A stretch of DNA of 64,000 bases from Odoribacter sp. (GCA_023663145.1 JAMPHZ010000008.1:1-64000), one strand, 5' to 3'. Positions 17,554-25,903 are shown, counted from the stretch's first letter. The notes: generated from the letters alone by a model not told the origin. Numbers and translations are program-made.

Positions 17554-19989
17554 ATGCAAACCATAACAACATATTACGAAAAGAATGTCTGCAGTTGCCA
17601 TTTGCCCGTCAGCAAGGAGCAGTGGGCAGAGTTGCTACGCGATTCGGAACTAACCACACCCGAAAGGCTTGAAACCCTTTTGGCGTTCTATTATTCATCA
17701 AATCATCAGAATACCTGCGTTGGTGTTGCCAAACGTTTCGGAGGGCTTTCAAAGTCTCATAGTGCCAATATCATGTGGTTTGGCCGTGACGTCCTCGCTA
17801 AAATTGGCGACATCGAAATACGGGATAGCGACGGCTCAATAACTTATTGGCCCGTAGCTATGGGCGAAGGCATGCCGGTCAAGAATGGAGATGGAGCTTT
17901 CCGTTGGACATTACGGTCCGAGCTTGTAGAGGCTCTTCGCGAGTACATTCTGCAAGATGCACTGAATCAATACAGTGCCGCTTTTGCAGAAAATTGGGAA
18001 CGGGAAGATTATAAGTGGATTGCATTGAAAACATTCCAAGATAATTGGGACATCAATGCTGATGATTTCGCTCAAATGCTTGAAAAATCATTGAGTGACA
18101 CGAAAAATCTGCTTGTCTCCCAAAGCACTTTCCCGAAGCTGATGATTACCTCTTATGCAAAACAGGAACCTAAAACCGTAAGGGAAATGTTCAGAGAATT
18201 GTTTGACGAAACTCTTGATGTAAAGGAGCGTATCGAGAATTTTATGAACTCTTCTGATGCCCTTTCACAACGGCTCAGTCCGGGTAAGATGCACTATCAA
18301 AACACCAATGCCATAAGTACGTATCTGTGGTTGAGCTATCCGGGGAAATATCCCATTTACAAATGGAGCGAGATAGCCGCTGTTTGCAAGAAAATCGGCA
18401 TCCCTAATCCGCCAAAAGCCAACGGAAAACCGTCGGAGACAGTGCACAGCTATGAGATAAAAAATGATATGGCAGAGGTTGTCAATCAAGACAATAACTT
18501 GATTGCTACTTATCAGGCTGCTTTGGATACTTACCCTAACAAATACTTCAAACCCGATGGGCTTGCCACTTTTGTTGATGATTTTGGCTTTTGGATTAGT
18601 CGTTATTACAAGCCGATAATTTCTGAGTCAACTGAACATAAGATAAAGAAAACAGTGGCAAACATTGCGGCTGAGCCATCAGTCGTATTCCACGAGCCTC
18701 ATTATTGGTGGCTTGTAGCAAGCCCCAAGTACTGGAGCTTCGGTGATTTGCAGGTCGGGGACACTGTGCATTACACCGTCAAGAATGACAAGGGAAACAA
18801 ACGCCGTGTCCCGGCAAATTTTGAAAATGCCAAGGTTGGCGATATAGTTATTGGTTATGAGGCCAATCCGGTTAAGAAAATCGTGGCACTCGCCAAGGTA
18901 GTCAAGGCAAGCGACGGCGAAACCATCACTTACGAAAAAACCGAAACCCTCGAAGCACCTATTTCATGGTTTGATTTCAAAGGCCTTGATGAACTGCGTG
19001 ATATGGAGTTTATCAAAAACAAAAACGGATCATTCTTCAAACTCACCAAAGATGAGTATGAAGTTTTGCTTGACCTTATACGACAAGAGAACCCGGAGCC
19101 GGATGATGCTAACCCTATCAAGCAAAATGAGGACTTTGAATCCTACACCAAGGAGCGATTTCTGACGGAGGTCTTCATGTCTGAGCAAAAGCTCGAAGAA
19201 CTGATAAAACTTATTCGCCTTAAGAAGAATGTAATACTTCAAGGTGCTCCCGGTGTTGGCAAGACTTTCTCGGCTAAGCGTCTCGCATACTGTATGATGC
19301 AGAAGAAAGACGACAACCGCATTGAGATGGTGCAATTCCACCAGAATTACTCCTACGAAGATTTCATCATGGGCTATCGTCCCACTGCTGATGGTGGATT
19401 CGAACTACGCACAGGCTTGTTTTATACATTCTGCAAGAAGGCCGAGGCGCAGCCTGATAAAGATTTCTTCTTTATAATTGATGAAATTAACCGTGGTAAT
19501 CTGAGTAAAATCTTCGGCGAGTTGCTGATGCTTATTGAGAACAGCTACCGTGGTCAACCTATCAAGTTGGCCTACCGCAACGAATTGTTTGCAGTGCCCA
19601 AAAATCTCTACATTATCGGCATGATGAACACTGCCGACCGCAGCCTTGCTATGATTGACTACGCCCTGCGCCGTCGATTCAGTTTCCATCCGATGGCTCC
19701 CGGATTTGATACCGAGGGGTTCAAAACTGAGGTGGCAAAACACTCAGACCCGCGAGTGGCTAAGGTTGTTGACGCCGTCAAGACCCTCAACGGCACAATA
19801 GCCAAAGATGACTCGCTTGGCGAGGGCTTCTGTATCGGTCATAGTTATTTCTGCGGACAACCTACTGATACTCCGTGGATTGACCATGTGGTGCGTTACG
19901 ACCTTTGTCCGATGCTCGATGAATATTGGTTTGACTCAAAAGAAAAATGCGATGCTGAGAAATCGTGTTTGCTTGACATGCTGAAATGA
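17554..19989 (+). CDS. mcrB: EVE-McrB fusion: modified-DNA-sensing restriction GTPase
   Basis: McrB is the AAA+ GTPase motor of McrBC type IV restriction, which cuts DNA with modified cytosines. The 811 residues have three parts. Residues 1-370 are a domain I do not recognise in detail. Residues about 383-510 are an EVE domain (HYWWLVASPKYWSFGDLQVGD onward), a PUA-like fold that reads modified bases and replaces the classic McrB N-terminal sensor. Residues about 535-811 are the AAA+ core with Walker A GAPGVGKT (564-571), Walker B FIIDEINRGN (640-649), the McrB signature MNTADRS (691-697) and the arginine-rich ALRRRF (704-709). It overlaps mcrC by 4 bp (ATGA), so the two are translationally coupled. 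Confidence 0.93.
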   Translation: MQTITTYYEKNVCSCHLPVSKEQWAELLRDSELTTPERLETLLAFYYSSNHQNTCVGVAKRFGGLSKSHSANIMWFGRDVLAKIGDIEIRDSDGSITYWPVAMGEGMPVKNGDGAFRWTLRSELVEALREYILQDALNQYSAAFAENWEREDYKWIALKTFQDNWDINADDFAQMLEKSLSDTKNLLVSQSTFPKLMITSYAKQEPKTVREMFRELFDETLDVKERIENFMNSSDALSQRLSPGKMHYQNTNAISTYLWLSYPGKYPIYKWSEIAAVCKKIGIPNPPKANGKPSETVHSYEIKNDMAEVVNQDNNLIATYQAALDTYPNKYFKPDGLATFVDDFGFWISRYYKPIISESTEHKIKKTVANIAAEPSVVFHEPHYWWLVASPKYWSFGDLQVGDTVHYTVKNDKGNKRRVPANFENAKVGDIVIGYEANPVKKIVALAKVVKASDGETITYEKTETLEAPISWFDFKGLDELRDMEFIKNKNGSFFKLTKDEYEVLLDLIRQENPEPDDANPIKQNEDFESYTKERFLTEVFMSEQKLEELIKLIRLKKNVILQGAPGVGKTFSAKRLAYCMMQKKDDNRIEMVQFHQNYSYEDFIMGYRPTADGGFELRTGLFYTFCKKAEAQPDKDFFFIIDEINRGNLSKIFGELLMLIENSYRGQPIKLAYRNELFAVPKNLYIIGMMNTADRSLAMIDYALRRRFSFHPMAPGFDTEGFKTEVAKHSDPRVAKVVDAVKTLNGTIAKDDSLGEGFCIGHSYFCGQPTDTPWIDHVVRYDLCPMLDEYWFDSKEKCDAEKSCLLDMLK

Positions 19990-21029
19990 CTGAGGATAAA
20001 GGCATATTAATCAAGAATATCTTCTACATGCTCTCCTATGCTTTCCAAGAGCTTAGGAAGAACAACTATGAGGAGATAGCCGGTGAAGAGTTCGATGAAA
20101 TCTACGACCTCTTTGCCGAGATATTGAACCGTGGCGTTTCATCGCAATTGAAGCAGGGATTGCATCGGGCTTATATACCATGTGAGGATGAACTTGTCAC
20201 CTTACGCGGCAAGCTCAACATGTCGGCCACCATTGGGGGGTATTCGCGCGGCATTAAACGCCTTTCGTGTGAATTCGACGAGTATTCCGAAAACAATATC
20301 TTCAATCAAATCTTGAAGACAACAATTTTATTGTTGGTCAATCACGAAAAGGTAAAAGCCGTACGACGTAAGGCTCTTCGCAAACTATTGCCATTCTTTG
20401 CGAATGTCGGCGAAATTGACCTTCATAACATCAAGTGGAACACATTCCGCTTTGACCGCAACTCCAAAACTTATCAGATGCTGCTGTATCTGTGCTACTT
20501 CATCATTGACAACATTCTTTACTCTACCAAGCATGGGGAGTTCAAGATGCACACCTTCTCCGACGAGCATATGTGTCGCTTATACGAGAAATTCGTTTTG
20601 GAGTATTATCGCAGACACCACCCGGAGTTCAAACCTTGTGCAAAGCAAGTGGTGTGGAACGTTATAGAGGAGGAAACAAGCATGGAGATGCTGCCAATTC
20701 TGCAAACCGACATTTTCCTGTCAATTGGTGAGCGCACACTCATAATCGATACAAAATATTACACAAAGACGTTGCAGAGCAATTTTGAGAAACAGACCAT
20801 TCACAGTAATAATCAGAATCAGATTCTTACCTACGTGCTCAATCACGACCGCGACCATTCAGGCTCCACCGACGGTATGCTTCTGTATGCCAAAACTCAG
20901 GAGGAGTTTCTGCCTAATGGTCAGATGAAATGGCACGACGGCAACACGATTTATTACCGTACTCTTGACCTCAGCCAAAACTTCGACGGCATCAAACAAC
21001 AACTTGAGAATCTCGTAAAATTAGCATAA
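19986..21029 (+). CDS. mcrC: McrC family nuclease subunit
   Basis: McrC stimulates McrB GTPase activity and supplies the nuclease. The N-terminal 190 residues match the McrC pattern (ILIKNIFYMLSYAF, then RGVSSQLKQGLHRAYIP and LRGKLNMSATI). The C-terminal PD-(D/E)xK nuclease core has E201 (RLYEKFV), D242 (LQTDIFLSIG) and D255-T-K257 (LIIDTKYY). All catalytic residues are present, so the enzyme should be active. Its TAA is followed at once by the GTG of the next gene. Confidence 0.93.
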   Translation: MTEDKGILIKNIFYMLSYAFQELRKNNYEEIAGEEFDEIYDLFAEILNRGVSSQLKQGLHRAYIPCEDELVTLRGKLNMSATIGGYSRGIKRLSCEFDEYSENNIFNQILKTTILLLVNHEKVKAVRRKALRKLLPFFANVGEIDLHNIKWNTFRFDRNSKTYQMLLYLCYFIIDNILYSTKHGEFKMHTFSDEHMCRLYEKFVLEYYRRHHPEFKPCAKQVVWNVIEEETSMEMLPILQTDIFLSIGERTLIIDTKYYTKTLQSNFEKQTIHSNNQNQILTYVLNHDRDHSGSTDGMLLYAKTQEEFLPNGQMKWHDGNTIYYRTLDLSQNFDGIKQQLENLVKLA

Positions 21030-22226
21030 GTGCACCTAATTCCTGAAATAATTCTTAATGCCTCCGGCCTTGACCTTATGCTTATGCTTGATAAGCTGCA
21101 TAAGATGGGTTATGAGAAACTGCGTTGGTTTTCATATGTGGCGCCTAATGGATGCGCCCTGCGTTGTCATATAACGTTGGAAACAAACATTTGCAGTGAC
21201 CGCGATATTATTAGTTTCGATGATGACAAGGTCTTGGGAGTATCGGTTGGTAATTTTGAAGCTAAAGCCGACATCGATGCATTGGTTAAGACATTTCTTG
21301 AATCATTCCCTCAATTAGCCAAAGCAGGGAAAAAGAAAGATGCACGATACCGTGCATGGTACAAGGAACTTCTTAAACTTGCTAAGAAAGGCAGCGTGCC
21401 GGAATTTAACGGGGAGTATTTCACAGCTCCTCTTGGTAAAATTCGTATTAATAACGATTTATTTCCGGCTCCTCCGGGTAGCCTCAGGATGATAAGTTGG
21501 AATATCGACGGGCTTAAAGCCAAATGGCAAGCCCTCGAAATACTTATCGAGAAATACTCGCCAGATGTAATCTGCCTCCAAAAGGCTAAACACTCAGGAG
21601 AAGTTATAAATATCGATGGCTACCATAGCTTCTTATCATCAGCCCCGTATGCAGGTGTCTGCACCTATATTAGAAATAATATCTCCATTAATTTTGATGA
21701 GGATATTCAATCCAATCCCGACGCAGTTGGCTACTTGCAAAGATTTTCCATTAACCACCCATGCCTGTCGTTATTCAATTGCTATGTGCCTTACTCAAAT
21801 CCGAGTGTGCCGGGTGCAATTGAGCGACGGAAAAGTTTCGACAAACTTATGTTTAAGATAGTCAGCAGTGTCCCTGACAGGCTCATCCTCTGTGGCGATA
21901 TGAATATCGTTCATGGCAAAGATGATTGTTGGGACGGCAAGTACAAACGTAATCAAGCCAACTTCACAGATTGGGAACGCAAAGATTTTGATACTCTTCT
22001 TGAATTAGGCGGCTTAATAGATACTTACAGGCACTTCAATTATTTCAAAAAAGGATTTACCTATTTCTTCATAAATCTCCCAGAAGTGCGTGAGAAAAAC
22101 CAAGGACATCGCATTGACTATTTTCTTGCGAGCCAATCGTTGGTGCCTCAGATTGTTCGAGCTGATATAATCAATGATATTACTGCATCAACCAATAATC
22201 CAATCCTCTTGGATATCGAATATTGA
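21030..22226 (+). CDS. Two-domain protein: novel N-terminal domain plus degenerate exonuclease III-fold domain
   Basis: The start is GTG, placed directly after the mcrC stop; an ATG at 21078 (MLMLDK) is less likely because it cuts the N-terminal domain. Residues 1-140 form an unrecognised domain (HKMGYEKLRWFSYVAPNGCALRCHIT). Residues 152-398 have the exonuclease III/EEP fold: MISWNIDGLKA (N158), ICLQKAK, NCYVPYS, LILCGDMNIVH (D290, N292), HRIDYFLAS (D363). The catalytic metal-binding Glu of the LQET/LQEAK motif is Lys (K185). The terminal SDHxP motif reads STNNP, so the catalytic His is Asn (N389) and the Asp is Thr. It is therefore probably a non-cutting DNA-binding subunit. Position and spacing tie it to mcrBC. 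Confidence 0.82.
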   Translation: MHLIPEIILNASGLDLMLMLDKLHKMGYEKLRWFSYVAPNGCALRCHITLETNICSDRDIISFDDDKVLGVSVGNFEAKADIDALVKTFLESFPQLAKAGKKKDARYRAWYKELLKLAKKGSVPEFNGEYFTAPLGKIRINNDLFPAPPGSLRMISWNIDGLKAKWQALEILIEKYSPDVICLQKAKHSGEVINIDGYHSFLSSAPYAGVCTYIRNNISINFDEDIQSNPDAVGYLQRFSINHPCLSLFNCYVPYSNPSVPGAIERRKSFDKLMFKIVSSVPDRLILCGDMNIVHGKDDCWDGKYKRNQANFTDWERKDFDTLLELGGLIDTYRHFNYFKKGFTYFFINLPEVREKNQGHRIDYFLASQSLVPQIVRADIINDITASTNNPILLDIEY

Positions 22227-22274
22227 TTATGGAGGTCTCGACTATTTTATCGACAACCTTAACGACTGGAATTG

Positions 22275-22541
22275 ATGTCTGATAACGAATTGGAAATTAT
22301 CCGCGAAAAGATTAACGAATTTGCCGTCAAATATCTTGATGGCAACATTGATAATATTGTTTCGTTCTCGCTCACTCAGTTCGTAAAGGACAAGGGCTTC
22401 GGTTGCAGCGGTCGGTCTTTCGACCATGATGATACTGAAATCATGCGCTACATTTACGTGGCTGTATTCAATCAAGCGTGGCCTTTCCTCACTCTTGACT
22501 CACTCAAAACTGCTGAGTCCCGTGGCGACACATTGAACTAA
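22275..22541 (+). CDS. Small protein of unknown function at the end of the mcrBC operon
   Basis: The 88 residues begin MSDNELEIIREKINEFAVKYL and are mainly helical and acidic, with a Cys-containing GFGCSGRSFDHDDTEI turn in the middle. The ATG at 22275 is preferred to the TTG just before it. It follows the EEP-fold gene by 48 bp on the same strand and has no promoter of its own that I can see. No family recognised. Confidence 0.6.
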   Translation: MSDNELEIIREKINEFAVKYLDGNIDNIVSFSLTQFVKDKGFGCSGRSFDHDDTEIMRYIYVAVFNQAWPFLTLDSLKTAESRGDTLN

Positions 22542-22660
22542 TACGCTGTTCGGTCGTCCCGATAATGGGGCCATGAATTTGATTTGTACACCAATCAGTT
22601 CTTGGGTACATTTTAAAATTCGTTGTCTTTTTCCATAGAGATGTTAATTACACCGCAAAG

Positions 22661-22683
22661 CTACCGCTATATATTAGCGGTAG
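22661..22683. repeat. Inverted repeat CTACCGCTA-5-TAGCGGTAG upstream of the 22725 gene
   Basis: A 9-bp perfect stem with a TATAT loop centre ends 30 bp before the -7 box at 22713. It could be the terminator of the mcrBC operon, although it lacks a U-run, or an operator for the next gene. Confidence 0.5.
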
Positions 22684-22712
22684 AAAAGCTGTCTTTTCCA
22701 CGAAAAAATAAG

Positions 22713-22720
22713 TAAATTTG
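22713..22720 (+). promoter_or_regulatory. -7 promoter box (TAAATTTG), leaderless arrangement
   Basis: TAAATTTG ends 4 nt before the ATG at 22725, so the transcript should start at or very near the start codon. No exact -33 TTTG. Confidence 0.6.
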
Positions 22721-22724
22721 CACT

Positions 22725-23144
22725 ATGAGAAACGTATTGGATTTTTTCTATACAATTGGTTCAATGAACCAAGTATATGAGTTCGCCAATCTTTTAGTGG
22801 AAAATTGGGGAATGAAATTTTACGTTGGAGATGAATTTAGAGGAAAAGATAAAAAAGGTCGATATACCTCTCGCATAGAATTATTCAAGGATATAGATAA
22901 AATAGCCTTTTTGGCCAAAAAAGGAATTGGAGGGAGCGAGTTGGTAAATGCCTTTGATGAACTTGTCGAACAGTGCTATGTTATTTGTCGGGAAAATAAA
23001 TTATCATTTGCGGATGTTTTATGCGAAGCAACTGAATATTTTAGTAGGACTGCCGAACCAACATTTGACAATGATGAGGAAGAATGTAATCGACAATTTC
23101 GTTCGATGATGGACGATAATGATGCTTGGGGCAATATAGACTAA
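22725..23144 (+). CDS. Hypothetical protein, acidic C-terminus
   Basis: The 139 residues begin MRNVLDFFYTIGSMNQVYEFANLLVENWG and end in an acidic tail (FDNDEEECNRQF...DDNDAWGNID). The middle has a helical pattern (IGGSELVNAFDELVEQCYVICRENKLSF). I find no signal peptide, membrane segment or known motif. It has its own promoter box and is A/T-rich compared with the core genes, which fits an acquired gene. It may be part of the defence block but this is only by position. Confidence 0.65.
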   Translation: MRNVLDFFYTIGSMNQVYEFANLLVENWGMKFYVGDEFRGKDKKGRYTSRIELFKDIDKIAFLAKKGIGGSELVNAFDELVEQCYVICRENKLSFADVLCEATEYFSRTAEPTFDNDEEECNRQFRSMMDDNDAWGNID

Positions 23145-23312
23145 TCTGAAAAATAGCCTTTCCTTGCTGAAAAGCCCTTGGAGGGAGAGAGGTAAATCGG
23201 GGGCAGATGTTGTGGAACACGCCATTGTTTGCACCCATCGTGTAGTCATACATGAATAGCTCGCGGCCGCCATCAGCTTGTCGTTTTGCAACTGGCAAGG
23301 CCGGTCAAATAT

Positions 23313-23351
23313 GAACTCGCTTCCACAAAAGTCTTTTGCGGGAGCGAGTTC
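23313..23351. repeat. Long near-perfect inverted repeat (19-bp arms)
   Basis: Arms 23313-23331 and 23333-23351 share 17 of 19 positions and centre on T23332. One of the two differences is a G-T pair. The left arm begins GAACTCGCTTCC and the inner part is CAAAAG-T-CTTTTG. It lies 19 bp beyond the stop of the winged-helix regulator (minus strand) and may be its terminator, but there is no U-run. Confidence 0.65.
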
Positions 23352-23370
23352 GATAGTGTGAAAGTAGCTG

Positions 23371-23652
23371 TTATATGTTAAGATATTCCTTAAGGACCTC
23401 GACATATTCCTCAAACGCCCTGCGTCCTTGTTCAGTAACTTGGCAGACTGTTCGAGTTTTCTTGCCCACGAATCCCTTCTCCATCGTAATATATCCGGCA
23501 GAAGAAAGTTTGTCGAGTTGGACACTCAGATTACCGGCGGTTGCCTCAGTTTTTTCTTTGAGAAAGACAAAATCCGCCTCTTCAACATTCATCAATATTG
23601 ACATTACCGCAAGACGTAGCTGCGAGTGCAACAGCGGATCAAGTTCTTTCAT
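23371..23652 (-). CDS. Winged-helix transcriptional regulator (HTH_34/MarR-like)
   Basis: The 93 residues are one winged-helix domain: LHSQLRLAVMSILM (helix 1), EADFVFLKEKTEATAGNLSVQLDKLSSAGYITMEK (helix-turn-helix), and a wing KGFVGKKTRTVCQVTEQGRRAF, then a C-terminal dimerisation helix. This type usually represses its own operon. It overlaps the upstream membrane-protein gene by 4 bp (ATGA), so the two are coupled. Palindromes in the operon promoter (24381-24397, 24302-24318) are likely its binding sites. Confidence 0.88.
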   Translation of the reverse strand: MKELDPLLHSQLRLAVMSILMNVEEADFVFLKEKTEATAGNLSVQLDKLSSAGYITMEKGFVGKKTRTVCQVTEQGRRAFEEYVEVLKEYLNI

Positions 23653-24272
23653 CTTTTTTTAGCTTTATTGTTTATAATATGGCCCGGAACTATCATCATA
23701 CAGATCCATGCAAATATGAATAGAGGCATGTACCAATTGGCTGTAAGCGGTATCCCTCCCGCGACGCAGCATATTGTGATAATTCCAACGGATAACCCGG
23801 CTATACCACCGCCGATAAGGCTTTTTTCCTTGAAAATGAGTCCTTGGGCGATTTCCGTACCGGGTGCAAGAAGAAGTGAATACACCAACATTGCCGACCA
23901 ACAGTTTACCTCGCCGAGGAAAGCGAAAGCAAGGCAAACTACAGACAATACTATCTCGGAAACTCCGAAAATAGTCCACATCCGGGATGTTATCTTATCG
24001 AAACAAGTGGTCACTCCATTAACACGTTGTTCTTTGCGAGCCATAATAACGGTCGTAGGACAACCGACAATGGGAATGGCAAACCAAAGCCAGTTCCATG
24101 CGTTATTATGAGTTGCAGCAAGCAATAACCATACAAGAATGGATATGACTGCAATAAGATAACCCCACATCAGTAGTATGTTTCCACTGCCGAGATATTT
24201 GGCTTTTGTTCGGGCTATCATCGAAGTAATCACTTCGAGACTCTCTTTTTCTGTAAGTTTTCTTTCTTCCAT
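23649..24272 (-). CDS. Polytopic membrane protein paired with a winged-helix regulator
   Basis: The 207 residues have a charged N-terminal segment (MEERKLTEKESLEVITSMIARTK) and about six hydrophobic helices (starting near 28, 60, 97, 125, 155 and 182). The pairing of such a protein with a small HTH_34 regulator is common in Bacteroidales but its role is unknown to me. It is the first gene of the pair; its leader contains operator 24302-24318 and its promoter contains operator 24381-24397. Confidence 0.8.
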   Translation of the reverse strand: MEERKLTEKESLEVITSMIARTKAKYLGSGNILLMWGYLIAVISILVWLLLAATHNNAWNWLWFAIPIVGCPTTVIMARKEQRVNGVTTCFDKITSRMWTIFGVSEIVLSVVCLAFAFLGEVNCWSAMLVYSLLLAPGTEIAQGLIFKEKSLIGGGIAGLSVGIITICCVAGGIPLTANWYMPLFIFAWICMMIVPGHIINNKAKKR

Positions 24273-24301
24273 ATTCAGGAAATTTTGAAGATTTGTAAAT
24301 C

Positions 24302-24318
24302 AGTTTATATCATAAACT
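24302..24318. promoter_or_regulatory. Candidate operator 2, AGTTTATATCATAAACT
   Basis: Near-perfect palindrome between the -7 box and the ATG of the membrane-protein gene. It shares the GTTTATAnnATAAAC-type pattern with operator 1, with one mismatch between arms. It would lie in the transcribed leader. Confidence 0.6.
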
Positions 24319-24368
24319 ATTATCGTCTTAAAAAGAACGGTCGCGCGTTACCGTTCTCATTTCAGTTG

Positions 24369-24400
24369 CAAAGTTAATACGGTTTATATTATAAACCAAA
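24369..24400 (-). promoter_or_regulatory. Promoter (TTTG - 20 bp - TAACTTTG) of the winged-helix/membrane-protein operon
   Basis: On the minus strand TTTG is at 24400-24397 and TAACTTTG at 24376-24369, with a 20-bp spacer, the exact Bacteroidota layout. The leader to ATG 24272 is about 90 nt. Confidence 0.8.
24381..24397. promoter_or_regulatory. Candidate operator 1, GGTTTATATTATAAACC
   Basis: A perfect 8-bp-arm palindrome that occupies the promoter spacer between the -33 and -7 elements. A repressor bound here would block RNA polymerase. The encoded winged-helix protein is the obvious candidate. Confidence 0.7.
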
Positions 24401-24477
24401 TTTTCAAGTAACTTTTTTCTGAAAAAATTACGATAAAACCCTTTATGCGGGAAATAACGGATATTTAAGAGACTTTT

Positions 24478-25274
24478 CTATTCCTTGTGATCAAGACTGA
24501 ATGCATCGCTGCGGGTAGATACAAATTTGCTTACAATTTCATCTTCTGTTACAAGGAAGGATATATATCCGCGCAGCGTACCGAAGGTCAGCAATTCTTC
24601 AGGTTGAATTTGCATTGACCTTAAAGAACCATCTTCTTGCGGCACAATGAAAACTATATTCCCATCGTTAAGATTAAACAATCTCTTGTTGACGACAGCA
24701 TAAGCATCGTTGTTCGCAGCACGAAAGGCTACAAAATCAACCGTTGTGGAGTCAGAGGTCCTGACATATCCCTCACTGATGATATCAGGGTGGTTGCGAG
24801 AAATACCATTGACACTAACGTCATCAAATAAAATAGTATCTTGAGGACAATCTGTCACCACTGCAAGTATAAAATAAAATCCTCATCATTATCACCAAGA
24901 AAAGATTCATTAAGTGATGTCTTGAAATTTCCATTAACCACACATGATATTCTTTGACCGGAATTAAGGTACAGCCCAAAGTTGGCAGCTATAACACCAT
25001 CAAAGGTCCCGGGGTACAGACCATAGCTTGGAACCGGGAACACGCCAAGGGAAATGGGTTGTTGATCTTGCCTGGGAAATTCACGTAAATCTTCGTTATA
25101 GTGGACCGTATCCCACTTCGCTGGATTTTCTCTATCATCAAGAAGTTGCGTTTGCCATTGATGAGTCCAATGTTTAATTGAATCTGACGGGTTGGAGACA
25201 GACTGTGCGCTGAGATATATTGTATAGGCACAGATTGAGAACAGCAGAAGAAGTCTTTTCATATGCTTGCTCAT
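24478..25274 (-). pseudogene. Exported protein of unknown function, split by a frameshift
   Basis: The front part (25274-24855) has a signal peptide (MKRLLLLFSICAYTIYLSAQ after a possible earlier ATG at 25274; M at 25262 is equally good) and about 120 further residues ending ...NDEDFILYLQW. The back part (to 24478) continues as VVTDCPQDTILFDDV and ends FSLDHKE. Adding one C to TACTTG (opposite the G missing near 24867) joins them as FILYLAVVTDCPQD with no stop. I therefore treat it as one gene of about 262 residues with one missing base. No family recognised. A real mutation and a sequence error both remain possible. Confidence 0.7.
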
Positions 25275-25408
25275 TTTTTATACATATTTAGAAATTAACA
25301 TTGAATGCTATCAAGGTAATATTTATCAAAAAAGTATGGCCATTATGTTGTCTGATAGTAGACCCGAAACACTTCTCTAAATGAGAATGTTCTAATAAGA
25401 AAACAATT

Positions 25409-25903
25409 ATGAAAAAAAATTTACTTTTACTCACTCTGGCATTTGGGATAGCTATGTCTGCAAAAGCCCTAACTTACGAAGAAGCTTTTGATTCAATCAA
25501 GGCAATGCCCAACATGAAAGGTGTTGATGGCACTGAGATCAGCGGCCAAAATGATTTTGCCGCGATTGGCGTTACCGACGGGCAATTACTTGTATGGTAT
25601 GGTGAACGTAACAGTCAGACCGTAGTATATGGAAATACCATCTACAAACTAATCGGTGAACTACCCGCATCTGAGATGATCCAATGTAAAATGACGGATA
25701 GTTCGATATTTGCAATATTTGCAAAACCTGTGTCAAAGGACTCTAATAGAATAATAATATTTTCAGATTCAGCATATGCCGGTTTTACAGGAGCATTAAT
25801 CGGATATATCTCAAATGATGCACTCAACACACTTAGGACTGCAATTTTAATACCCCGGCAGGATGGTGGTACCGCCTTATATCTTAACGTGATGAACTTT
25901 TAA
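25409..25903 (+). CDS. Secreted protein of unknown function
   Basis: A signal peptide (MKKNLLLLTLAFGIAMSAKA) is followed by about 143 residues. The mature part starts LTYEEAFDSIKAMPNMKGVD and has alternating hydrophobic strands (IGVTDGQLLVWYGE, RIIIFSDSAYAGFTGALIGY). Bacteroidales have many small periplasmic proteins of this type, often with a DUF label, but I cannot assign one safely. It is divergent from the split gene to its left and ends before a hairpin. Confidence 0.75.
   Translation: MKKNLLLLTLAFGIAMSAKALTYEEAFDSIKAMPNMKGVDGTEISGQNDFAAIGVTDGQLLVWYGERNSQTVVYGNTIYKLIGELPASEMIQCKMTDSSIFAIFAKPVSKDSNRIIIFSDSAYAGFTGALIGYISNDALNTLRTAILIPRQDGGTALYLNVMNF

Noticed and set aside
16404..25300. 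Insertion sequence, prophage or integrative element around the mcrBC block
   Set aside because: I found no transposase, integrase, terminal inverted repeats or tRNA attachment-site repeat on either side.
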